From RYN-230 sp963793825 (GTDB lineage: Bacteria; Actinomycetota; Actinomycetes; Streptosporangiales; Streptosporangiaceae): a stretch of 64,000 nt of DNA. The stretch is taken from the NCBI GenBank assembly GCA_963793825.1, contig CAWCBE010000016.1, positions 248,001-312,000 on the forward strand, given 5' to 3'. Of the stretch, positions 56,892-64,000 are shown one piece after another. Every line of letters starts with the position of its first letter. The stretch's first letter is position 1. The notes under the pieces are model-generated. The model did no database searches and had not been told where the DNA came from. It saw nothing but the letters and a program-made list of their open reading frames with translations. The position numbers were made by a program, and so were the translations under genes.

Positions 56892-57177
56892 AGATCGCGT
56901 GGGTGCCGACCCGCCGCCAGATGACATGGGCCTGGCCGGTGATGCGCTCTTCGCCGTAGCTGAAGGTCGCGCGGCCGTCGTTGTCCCAGGTCATCTCGAA
57001 AACGCCGGGGTGGGCGGTCACGCCCTTGACGCGCAGCCCGGGGCGGAATGGGCGGTCAGGCGCGGCCAGGTCCGGCACGAACGCGTCAGTGATGACCTTG
57101 CGGAAGGTTGCCTGCTGCTGTGCGGTGAGGTGCTTCCAGTCGCGCTCGAACCGGGGGAGCGTTTCGAAGGTCGGCAT
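56869..57177 (-). CDS. RelE/ParE-like toxin
   Basis: 102 residues. The compact RelE/HigB-type fold starts PTFETLPRFERDWKHLTAQQ and has the core strands VFEMTWDNDGRATFSYG and VIWRRVGTHAIF near the end, where these toxins keep basic and His catalytic residues. ATG 57177 or GTG 57180; the start overlaps the antitoxin stop. The 3' end overlaps the DUF2637 remnant. Expected activity: ribosome-dependent mRNA cleavage. Confidence 0.72.
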   Translation of the reverse strand: MPTFETLPRFERDWKHLTAQQQATFRKVITDAFVPDLAAPDRPFRPGLRVKGVTAHPGVFEMTWDNDGRATFSYGEERITGQAHVIWRRVGTHAIFTPPPGP

Positions 57178-57512
57178 CACTCATCCGCTGACCCGAGCGA
57201 ATCGAGGTGAGCGAACATGTCCTCAGCGGACTCGTGGACCGTGCCGCGTCCGGCCGTGATGTCCTCGTCGGCTTCCCGCTCGCCGGCCAGCCACTCAGGC
57301 GTAAAGAACCATGCCTGATCCGTGGGGATGGACACGTAACCGCGGATCGTGACGGTGCCGTCGGCGTGCACGGCGAATTCCACTTCATCGCCCTCACCGA
57401 TGTGAAGGGCCTGGCGGATCTCCTCGGGCAGGGTGAGCTGCGCCTTGGGCCGGACCTTCGCCCTGGTCCGCAGGCGAGGCTCCGGTTCCATCTTGGCCGC
57501 AGGCATGTCCAT
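57177..57512 (-). CDS. AbrB/SpoVT-type antitoxin
   Basis: 111 residues. KVRPKAQLTLPEEIRQALHI, then GEGDEVEFAVHADGTVTIRG is the swapped-hairpin AbrB DNA-binding fold near residues 18-55. The acidic tail (EREADEDITAGRG, MFAHLDSLGSADE) is suited to bind the toxin. ATG 57512 is preferred; an in-frame codon at 57617 would add 35 untypical residues. It precedes and overlaps the RelE-like toxin gene. Confidence 0.78.
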   Translation of the reverse strand: MDMPAAKMEPEPRLRTRAKVRPKAQLTLPEEIRQALHIGEGDEVEFAVHADGTVTIRGYVSIPTDQAWFFTPEWLAGEREADEDITAGRGTVHESAEDMFAHLDSLGSADE

Positions 57513-57599
57513 GACACGCTCCAGGTAGTCGGATTTTCCTACTATCTCACTGTACCCTTTCTGTGTTCCGGCTGACTCCGGAGTCGTTTCTCCCCGCCT

Positions 57600-58040
57600 C
57601 AGCTGGGACGCTGACACTCAGGAGGCCTTGAACACCTCATCGAGGTGCCACTGTCATGCCGCTCCAGGAACTCACGGTTTGACCGGTTAGCTCGCGGCGT
57701 AGGTAGTCGATGATCTGGCCTACCTTTTCGTAGAAATACTGCCCGTCGCCGGACTCCTTTCGTAGCACAGGCTGACCCTGAGCCGGTAATGGAGGTAAAC
57801 ACCGATGTGGAACCACGGCCGTACATGGTGTGGACGTCGGACCGGAGTAGCGGGCCGTTGTCGAGCCGCTGCTCCACGCCTCCGGTGACGGAGCGGGCGT
57901 GCGGCCTGCCGCACAGGGGAATGTGCGTGCCGGTAAACGCACTCCCGGTGGTAGGCGTCCAGCACCACGGCCTTGAATGCCTGCTGGCCCAGCCGATAGG
58001 GCGCGAGCCGCGGATCGCCGAACACTGGCCCGGGCGAGTG
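57600..58040 (-). pseudogene. decayed HNH endonuclease
   Basis: Pieces in different frames follow the order of restriction-type HNH nucleases: FGDPRLAPYRLGQQAFKAVV, LDAYHRECV, then after an extra T VTGTHIPLCGR, then LDNGPLLRSDVHTMYGRG. VYLHYRLRVSL, GQYFYEKVGQIIDYLRREL and a terminal FLERHDSGT follow. At least three frame changes and a deletion near the first catalytic His make it non-functional. It lies just downstream of the CHAT-protease unit on the same strand. Confidence 0.65.
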
Positions 58041-58255
58041 CCTCGGGTCGGCGAGGTCTAGTTCAACTGGTACAGCGACGAGTCAGCCGGTGCCACCGTG
58101 ACATGTATCTATCGACTGCCTCATGGCGGGTTATACGCGGTGCACGTCAGATGTGCGGAGCCGCGGAAAACTGGCTTCCAGCAACTGCTCCCGCCGCTTT
58201 CCTCTCCGGCGGCCCGCCTGCGCTGACGATCCCACCGCTCCGGGCTCGGCTGTGG

Positions 58256-59194
58256 TCACGCAGCCGGGCCCGGCCCTCGCAGGCGTGATTGGCCGGCCGC
58301 CCGCGGCGGATCGATCTTCCTGGCCTGCCCGTCCTCGACCGGGTAGCTTCTCCCCACCACGTCTTCCTCCGGTATCAGGTTGAGAACGTCCGCGATCTCG
58401 CGCGGGGACGTGGCGAGCTGCGGATGATGGTCGAGCCGGGCCTGCTGCGCCGCGGTCAGCTGGAACACGTTGACGGTCCAGTCCACCTTCACGATCAGCA
58501 GGGCACCGACCCGGAGCATCGCGTCTTTCGTCGGCTGTAGCGCGCCCAGCAGCGGCGGCAGGTTCTGCATCAGCCGGGCCGTCACGTCGGCGTCCTGAGC
58601 GAGGATCAGCCGGGAATCGAGGGCATGCTCCGCGATCAGAGTGGCTTCACGGCCTGCCGGGGACCTCAGGCCCTGCTGCGCTCCGGCGACCATCCGCCGG
58701 AACCATGATCCGAGGACCGGGTCCTCCCGGTCCTGTATCTGCAGCCCGGCGGTCGCGAGGAGGATCTCGACGGCCTTCTCCACCTCGGCGTGGATGTTCT
58801 CGTCGGCCAGGTAGATCGTGACGGGAATGGTAGCGTCCCCGGTCCTGGTCCCGGAGGGCCTGGCGGCCACGGTCCGCCAGCCGAGAACACCGGCCGGCAG
58901 GCCGGGGCCAAGGCCGTCGCTGCTGAAAGTGCCGGTCGCTGTCCCGCGGCGGAACAGGACGCGGGACCGCAGCACCTGGATCACGGGATGGTCAGGCGGG
59001 AGGAGATCCAGCAACTCGTCGGCGAGGGCCGCGCGCGCCTCGGCCGGATCTGGTTGCGCGGTGCCGTCAACCAGGCCGCGCAGCCGTTCGCGCTGCTGCT
59101 CATCGGCGAGCTGCTGGATCTCGTCCCAGTGCTCGGCCACCGCCCGCAGCAGCGGATCGTCCCGCTCACCGCCCGGGACCCGGGATTCACTCAT
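58256..59194 (-). CDS. conserved partner of the CHAT-protease gene, unknown function
   Basis: 312 residues, soluble. The N-terminal about 75 residues are helical and acidic (HWDEIQQLADEQQRERLRGL). The core at about 110-285 contains IPVTIYLADENIHAEVEKAVE, LLATAGLQIQDREDP, SWFRRMVAGAQQ and LIVKVDWTVNVFQLTAAQQ. No catalytic motif is recognised, and the C-terminal about 25 residues are basic. The ATG overlaps the end of the CHAT gene by 8 bases, so the two are translated together. It may be sensor, adaptor, substrate or effector for the protease. It resembles proteins that I believe accompany caspase-like/repeat genes in actinobacteria, but this cannot be confirmed here. Confidence 0.72.
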   Translation of the reverse strand: MSESRVPGGERDDPLLRAVAEHWDEIQQLADEQQRERLRGLVDGTAQPDPAEARAALADELLDLLPPDHPVIQVLRSRVLFRRGTATGTFSSDGLGPGLPAGVLGWRTVAARPSGTRTGDATIPVTIYLADENIHAEVEKAVEILLATAGLQIQDREDPVLGSWFRRMVAGAQQGLRSPAGREATLIAEHALDSRLILAQDADVTARLMQNLPPLLGALQPTKDAMLRVGALLIVKVDWTVNVFQLTAAQQARLDHHPQLATSPREIADVLNLIPEEDVVGRSYPVEDGQARKIDPPRAAGQSRLRGPGPAA

Positions 59195-62100
59195 GCTTTC
59201 CGGCCTCCTTCGCCCGTCCGGGCTGGTGCTCCTGGTGGATTCCGTGGTGGACATGGCCCGCCCACGTCGCGGGATGGCTGAGCCGGGCGTCGGCGACCGC
59301 GCCCAGGTGCGGCCCCAGCGTGGCCCGCATGCTGGGCGTCGGCCGGAGCAGGTCGAGCTGCGCCCGGCGGAGTGCCTGGGCGGGCTGGTAGCCCATCTGC
59401 AGGTGAAGGTGCAGCCGAAGGGACAGGGCGGTGACGGTGTCGTCGTCGACCGGCCAGCGTGTGCCGATGACGGCGGTGGCACCCGCCGCCAGGAACGCGG
59501 TGGCCAGCGTCAGCGACTCGTCGTAGTGGGTCCGGGTGCTGTCCGTCAGGCACGCGTTGGTGATGACCAGGCCTCCGGGTGCATCGGGGGCGCGGTCCCG
59601 GGCCTGGTCCAGGATGCGGGCCAGCGGGAGCCAGCCATCGCTCGCCTGCAGTTGCGGGCTCGGATCGGTCGTGCCGTGCAGGGACAGCTGCAGCAGTGAG
59701 GCCCCCGGCCGGTCACGCGCCGGGAGTGCGCCCAGCATGGCGACGGCCGTCGCCGGCCCGTTGCGGTCAGACTTGAGCCCGTAGACCTCGGCGCCGGGAT
59801 ACTGCCGGCTGGCCAGCAGCCGGGTGGCCCGGCGGGACATCGGGAGCTCCCCGCCGGGCTCGCACACCAGCACGACGCGTTCCGACAGCGGTTGCTGCGG
59901 GCGCCGCGCGACCTCGGCCAGCAGCCGTGCTGAGGCCGCATAGGAGAGCACCACATCATCGAGCGCGTAATGCCGCCCGCGGCCCGGCGAGCCCTCGTCC
60001 GTCCACGCCGCCGCGTAGGGGATCGCGGCCAGATCGCCGAGCGGGATCAGCGCCAGGTGCGGCAGGTGATCGAGTGACCAGCCCCGCACGTGGTCCACCA
60101 GGGGAGCCATGATGTGCGGGTACGCCCAGCGGCCGAGGTTGTCCAGCGCGTCCGCCCAGGCGCGCCCCAATGGCCCGGCGCGGAATCCGTCCGGGTTCCC
60201 CGCCGCCGGATCGTACCCGTCCATCGCGGCGTTCAGGGCGGTCAGGTACGCGTCGAGTGGAGTCCTGTGGCCGGCCCCGGCCAGCCCCGGCAGCGGGATC
60301 ACCTCGACCTCGCCAAGCACCGGGCGGACCACCAGCGCGTGCCCGGCCAGCTCTCCGGCCGGCCCGGTGGGGTCCGGGTCCGCGGGCTCCCCGACGGCGG
60401 AGTCCGGCCCGGCCGGGGGCACCAGGTAGACCACGGCGTCGAACCTCGTCCGGGCCAGGGCCAGGGAAACCTCGTCACTGGTGGGCGTGGACAGCAGGGA
60501 GTTTCCAGCGGTGGTCTCCCACAGCGCGCCCAGGGCGGTGGCGCGTCCGGCCCGGCCGCCGGTGCGCCAGGCGTCGGCGGCGTCGGTCCGGCCGGCGCTC
60601 CGCAGGAACTGTTCCACCCGGCCGGACAGCGTCACCGACGCCAGGATCAGCCCGCGGCCGGCCTCGGCCAGGTCAACGGCGGCCCGGGGCCGGCCGTCCG
60701 CCAGGGCCCAGCCGATGGCCTGGACCACGATCTCGTTGGCCCGGGCGGCCACCTCGAGCGCCTGGCCGTTGTCGTCGGCGACCATCACGAAGCGGGCCAG
60801 TTCCCACAGCGCGGCCCGGACGGTGCGCTCCGCGGTGACGGGCGGCTGGGCGCCGCCGTCATCCCGCTGGGCGGCCTCGCGCTGGCAGCGCGCCAGCACG
60901 TCGAGGGTGTCGGCCCACTCGACCGTCGGCAACTCGTGCTCCCGGCCGGTCAGCGCGCGGTTCAGGTGCACGATTGCTTCCCGCAGCGTGTGGTCGGTAC
61001 ACGCGGCTGGATCGGCCCAGTACAGCTCGGCGTGGGAGAGCCCGAGCAGCCGGTCCACCTGCTGCCGCAGCCGGGAGTCGCTGACCGCGCCGGCCAGCCC
61101 CTGGTGCAAGTCGCGGGCGAGCGAACGTAGCAGACCGGGGTCCGGCTGGCCGCCCGCCGCGAGCGGCCGCCGCAACGGGACACCAGGCCCGCCCAGGCCG
61201 AGCGCCGTCACCGCCCGATCCACGCTGCGGCTGGCGATCTCGCGCGCTTCTTCGGCGGTGAACGCCTCGCCCGGACCGGCCTGGGACCCGGCCGATGTGG
61301 CCCGGTCTGACGGGGAACCGGCCTCGGGTGAGTTCCCCACCGCCAGCAGCTGCTGGCGGACCTCCCGGAGGCCGTCCAGCTCACCACCGCCGGCGGCGTC
61401 TTCCTGCCCGGGCGGCGCTCCGGCTGCCTGCTGGGCCACAGCGGGGTGGTCGGTCAGGACGGTCTCCAGCATGCCGATCAGCCGGAGCGCGAGCCCCACC
61501 GCATCCGGGTCGTTCCCATAGAGCCCCTGCGCGGCAGCCCAGGTGCACAAGATCCTGGCCGCGGCGTACCACTGGACTGTCAGGGCAGGCGCGGGCAGCA
61601 GCCGCTCGGCATCCGCGAAGGCCTGCCGGGCGGCAACGCGCCGGGCCTCGTCCCCCGTGACGGCCGCGCCGAGGGTGGCCGAGGCGCCGAGGGCGGTCAG
61701 CAGGGTCAGCCGCAGAATCCAGTCGTCCGGTCCGGCGCCAGCCAGCGCCGTGCGCAGCGCGTCGTCCGCCTCCTGGAACGGGCCTTCCCGCTGCCCCCGG
61801 GCCAGCATCAGGGAGAACGTGATGACCAGGAGCTGCGCGGCCGCCTGCACCTCGCTGGGCGTCGTGGCCACGCCAACCGCTTCGATGGCGCTGCCGGCGG
61901 CATCGGTGGCGCTCAGCTGGTCGCCGGCCTGGGCGGCCAGCAGGTTCTGCATGGTGGCCATCGCGATGAGCAACTGGGCGCGCATCGGGCTGCCCGCATC
62001 CAGCCCGATCCACACCGCCTGCAGATCCCTCAGGGCGGAGCCGATGTCCTCGGGAGCCTGGCTCCGCCGGGCCTGATCCACGGCAAGCATGGCCCGCCGC

Positions 62101-63974
62101 ATGTCCCCACCGCTGCGGTCCCACCGGCCTGGGTTCCGGTCGATCATCGACTGGACGGCCTCGTCGTCGGGTGGGAGTACCCCCTCGATCAGCTGCTCTA
62201 GCACGGACAGGTCCCGCAACACCGGCATCTGGTCGAGCATCCCGGCTGGCAGCTGCCCGAAATGGCTGCGGGCGCGGGCCAGCAGGCTGGCCCGGTCCTC
62301 GGTGCTGAGCCGGGAAAGGTTGACGAGCAACATGGCGGCCTGCGCGTGCAGCGGGGCGGACAGTCCCGTCGCCGTGGAAACCGGCAGTTCCGGGGCGGAC
62401 CGCGCTAGCAGGTCCAGGGCCGATTCGGTCTCCGCGATCAACGCGGCGTACTCCTCGGCGGATGGGTGCTCCTCCGGCCGCGGGCTCGCGGACCGCTGCT
62501 GGGTCCGCACGGCGTTCACGGCCACCAGCATGGTTGTCACCATCGCCCGGTCAGCCGCAGATGTGTCCTGGCCGGTCAGCCGGTCGGCCTCGAGCGCCAG
62601 TTCGGCCAGCCGGTCGCTGTATTCCGGGGTCCAGCGTCTGGAGTTGACCGCATCCATGGCGAGGGACATGCCGACCAGGGCATTCGACACCGGGCCCCCG
62701 GCCTGATCGGCGAGGATCCGAAGTCCGTCCAAAAGCTGCTGGGAAAACTGGCCGATGGCCGGGTAGAACCAGCCCGCCTGACCAGCTGCGGCGGCCTCGA
62801 TCAGCACGGTCCCGGCTGGCCCAGAGGCGGGCGGGGCGGGCGTGGAGGCGGGCGGGACGGGCGCGGGGGCGGCCGGGGCCACCCCGGTCGTGGCGGCCGG
62901 CGGGCGGCTGGCGGGTGCGGGCGGGGCCGGGCTGGCAGTGGCACCGGACGGGGCGGCGGGTGGGGCGGGCGTGGCGCCGGGCGGCACAGCTGTCCCGCCG
63001 AGCGCCGCGGATATCGCGGCGAGCTTGCCGCGCATCACCTGAACCTGGTCGGCGTACGCGGGCGGCACCTGGCGCAGATGGTCACTGGCCTGGTCGAGTA
63101 GCCGCCTGGTGGCGTCACGCCAGGCTGTGTCCCGGCGTACGTCCCGGCGGCGGACGCTGACCAGCAGGCGCATCAGGATCACGCCCGCGATGTACAGATG
63201 TTCCAGGCCGCCGACGGCCTGGAACGGCGCGCCGAGATCGATGGCCAGGTCGTCGGCTGATTCCAGGCCGTCGATGACGGCGTCGAGTTCGGCCAGCGAC
63301 GGCCAGTCCGGCTCGATTCCCCGCCCCCAGACCTGCTGGCACCGCTGAATCCTGATCATCATCGCGACCGTGCGCAGCATCAGGCCCAGTCCAGCGCCAA
63401 CTCCGGCCATTTCCACTTGCTGGATCGCCGCCTGCAGCGCCCTATCGCGCTCCGGCGACCACTGCCCCCGGTCGAAGGCGTCCATCACCTCCGCGATGCT
63501 CTTGAGCGCCTGCCCCAGCGGGGCCTGCGGCGGAAGCATCGACGACAGGAAGGGCAGCGTGGCTTTCAGGTTCCTGGCCGCTTCCGCCGGGCCCCGCAGC
63601 GCCGTCCAGTCCAGGTCCCAGTTCAGGTCCCCGCCGCCCAGGGGGAAGGCTTCCGGCTCCGAAGTGGGTCCCCCGCCGGTGGACGCGTACCGGCCCAGCA
63701 GTTCGCGGGCGGCCGCAGTGGCGGGCGAGGCATCGGCCGACCCGGCCAGCCGCGCCCAGCCCTCGGCGGCCAGATCGCCACGCCGACGATCACCGTCCCG
63801 CAGCAGGGCTATGAGGTCCGCGATCGCCAGGCCCAGGAGCAGCGCCGCCCGCGGCTGGTCCGCGTCGTCGGCGGCCTCGTGCAATTCACGGAGGCGCCCG
63901 ACCACATCCTCCTGCCCGGCCACGTTCCGCGACCGGGCAGGCTCGCTGGAAGCGCTCACCAGTAAACCCCTCAT
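59187..63974 (-). CDS. giant helical-repeat CHAT (caspase-like) protease
   Basis: 1595 residues, no signal peptide or membrane helix. The first about 1250 residues are almost entirely alpha-helical, TPR-like (many Ala/Leu/Arg helices such as RAALLLGLAIADLIALLRDG), interrupted by an Ala/Pro linker at about 325-385. The C-terminal about 280 residues are a CHAT domain: LPHLALIPLGDLAAIPYAAAW, the catalytic His1433 in LLQLSLHGTTDP, the catalytic Cys1475 in VITNACLTD, and AFLAAGATAVIGTRWPVDD. CHAT proteases are caspase relatives that cleave partner proteins in bacterial suicide or signalling systems. Start ATG 63974; the 312-residue partner gene overlaps its end. Confidence 0.85.
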   Translation of the reverse strand: MRGLLVSASSEPARSRNVAGQEDVVGRLRELHEAADDADQPRAALLLGLAIADLIALLRDGDRRRGDLAAEGWARLAGSADASPATAAARELLGRYASTGGGPTSEPEAFPLGGGDLNWDLDWTALRGPAEAARNLKATLPFLSSMLPPQAPLGQALKSIAEVMDAFDRGQWSPERDRALQAAIQQVEMAGVGAGLGLMLRTVAMMIRIQRCQQVWGRGIEPDWPSLAELDAVIDGLESADDLAIDLGAPFQAVGGLEHLYIAGVILMRLLVSVRRRDVRRDTAWRDATRRLLDQASDHLRQVPPAYADQVQVMRGKLAAISAALGGTAVPPGATPAPPAAPSGATASPAPPAPASRPPAATTGVAPAAPAPVPPASTPAPPASGPAGTVLIEAAAAGQAGWFYPAIGQFSQQLLDGLRILADQAGGPVSNALVGMSLAMDAVNSRRWTPEYSDRLAELALEADRLTGQDTSAADRAMVTTMLVAVNAVRTQQRSASPRPEEHPSAEEYAALIAETESALDLLARSAPELPVSTATGLSAPLHAQAAMLLVNLSRLSTEDRASLLARARSHFGQLPAGMLDQMPVLRDLSVLEQLIEGVLPPDDEAVQSMIDRNPGRWDRSGGDMRRAMLAVDQARRSQAPEDIGSALRDLQAVWIGLDAGSPMRAQLLIAMATMQNLLAAQAGDQLSATDAAGSAIEAVGVATTPSEVQAAAQLLVITFSLMLARGQREGPFQEADDALRTALAGAGPDDWILRLTLLTALGASATLGAAVTGDEARRVAARQAFADAERLLPAPALTVQWYAAARILCTWAAAQGLYGNDPDAVGLALRLIGMLETVLTDHPAVAQQAAGAPPGQEDAAGGGELDGLREVRQQLLAVGNSPEAGSPSDRATSAGSQAGPGEAFTAEEAREIASRSVDRAVTALGLGGPGVPLRRPLAAGGQPDPGLLRSLARDLHQGLAGAVSDSRLRQQVDRLLGLSHAELYWADPAACTDHTLREAIVHLNRALTGREHELPTVEWADTLDVLARCQREAAQRDDGGAQPPVTAERTVRAALWELARFVMVADDNGQALEVAARANEIVVQAIGWALADGRPRAAVDLAEAGRGLILASVTLSGRVEQFLRSAGRTDAADAWRTGGRAGRATALGALWETTAGNSLLSTPTSDEVSLALARTRFDAVVYLVPPAGPDSAVGEPADPDPTGPAGELAGHALVVRPVLGEVEVIPLPGLAGAGHRTPLDAYLTALNAAMDGYDPAAGNPDGFRAGPLGRAWADALDNLGRWAYPHIMAPLVDHVRGWSLDHLPHLALIPLGDLAAIPYAAAWTDEGSPGRGRHYALDDVVLSYAASARLLAEVARRPQQPLSERVVLVCEPGGELPMSRRATRLLASRQYPGAEVYGLKSDRNGPATAVAMLGALPARDRPGASLLQLSLHGTTDPSPQLQASDGWLPLARILDQARDRAPDAPGGLVITNACLTDSTRTHYDESLTLATAFLAAGATAVIGTRWPVDDDTVTALSLRLHLHLQMGYQPAQALRRAQLDLLRPTPSMRATLGPHLGAVADARLSHPATWAGHVHHGIHQEHQPGRAKEAGKHE

Positions 63975-64000
63975 TTCTCTTGAAAGGGCTAAAAGCGACA

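Overview
The window is very GC-rich with strong G/C preference at third codon positions, abundant GTG starts and many 1-4 base start/stop overlaps. A mycothiol-type maleylpyruvate isomerase, NarL-type two-component pairs and DUF2637/DUF6933-type proteins place it in a high-GC Gram-positive actinobacterium with a large accessory genome. No rRNA, tRNA or CRISPR was seen.

0.3-9.4 kb: an unrecognised protein, then a minus-strand trio (cyclase, zinc sugar dehydrogenase, GH63-like glucosidase), a 39-base perfect palindrome, a gene graveyard (GH15 start joined to a flavoprotein-reductase end), mscL with a zinc-ribbon tail, and a divergent SDR/TetR pair with two operator copies exactly 30 bases apart.

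9.4-22.0 kb: a catabolic island. A homocysteine-methyltransferase-like enzyme and an IclR regulator precede a divergent pair: a frameshifted aldehyde dehydrogenase (minus) and a long plus-strand operon with two HyuA/HyuB-type carboxylase or hydantoinase subunits, a small acetone-carboxylase-gamma-like zinc subunit, an SDR, a class II aldolase, gentisate dioxygenase (frameshifted), maleylpyruvate isomerase and 3-hydroxybenzoate 6-hydroxylase. The last three make a gentisate pathway. The same inverted repeat AGTTCTG-N5-CRGAACT lies on the iclR start codon and in the divergent promoter, which suggests one IclR regulon.

22.3-35.3 kb: a MACPF-like pore-forming candidate with a ricin-type lectin end, an ABC exporter with its two-component system, an acyl-CoA dehydrogenase, and three secreted proteins. 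Two of these share an unrecognised domain of about 200 residues; one is fused to a phosphoesterase.

35.5-50.5 kb: a polysaccharide cluster: Wzz-like, CapD-like, HprK-like P-loop protein, GT4, DegT aminotransferase, an RtcB-like protein, a small unknown, an APH-like kinase, a Wzy-like polymerase and a flippase fused to an initiating phosphoglycosyltransferase. A convergent histidine kinase plus two response regulators follows.

50.5-58.0 kb: a mobile or decayed zone: an intact ISAs1-type element inside an older truncated relative with a 10-base target duplication, three different toxin-antitoxin pairs, a DUF6933 protein, a broken DUF2637 gene and a decayed HNH nuclease.

58.2-64.0 kb: a two-gene unit, a 1595-residue helical-repeat/CHAT caspase-like protease and a 312-residue partner overlapping it by 8 bases. 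It is the best candidate here for an under-described conflict system.

Three otherwise intact genes (11.6, 19.0, 33.6 kb) are each broken by one missing base in a short G or C run. This may be sequencing error rather than biology.
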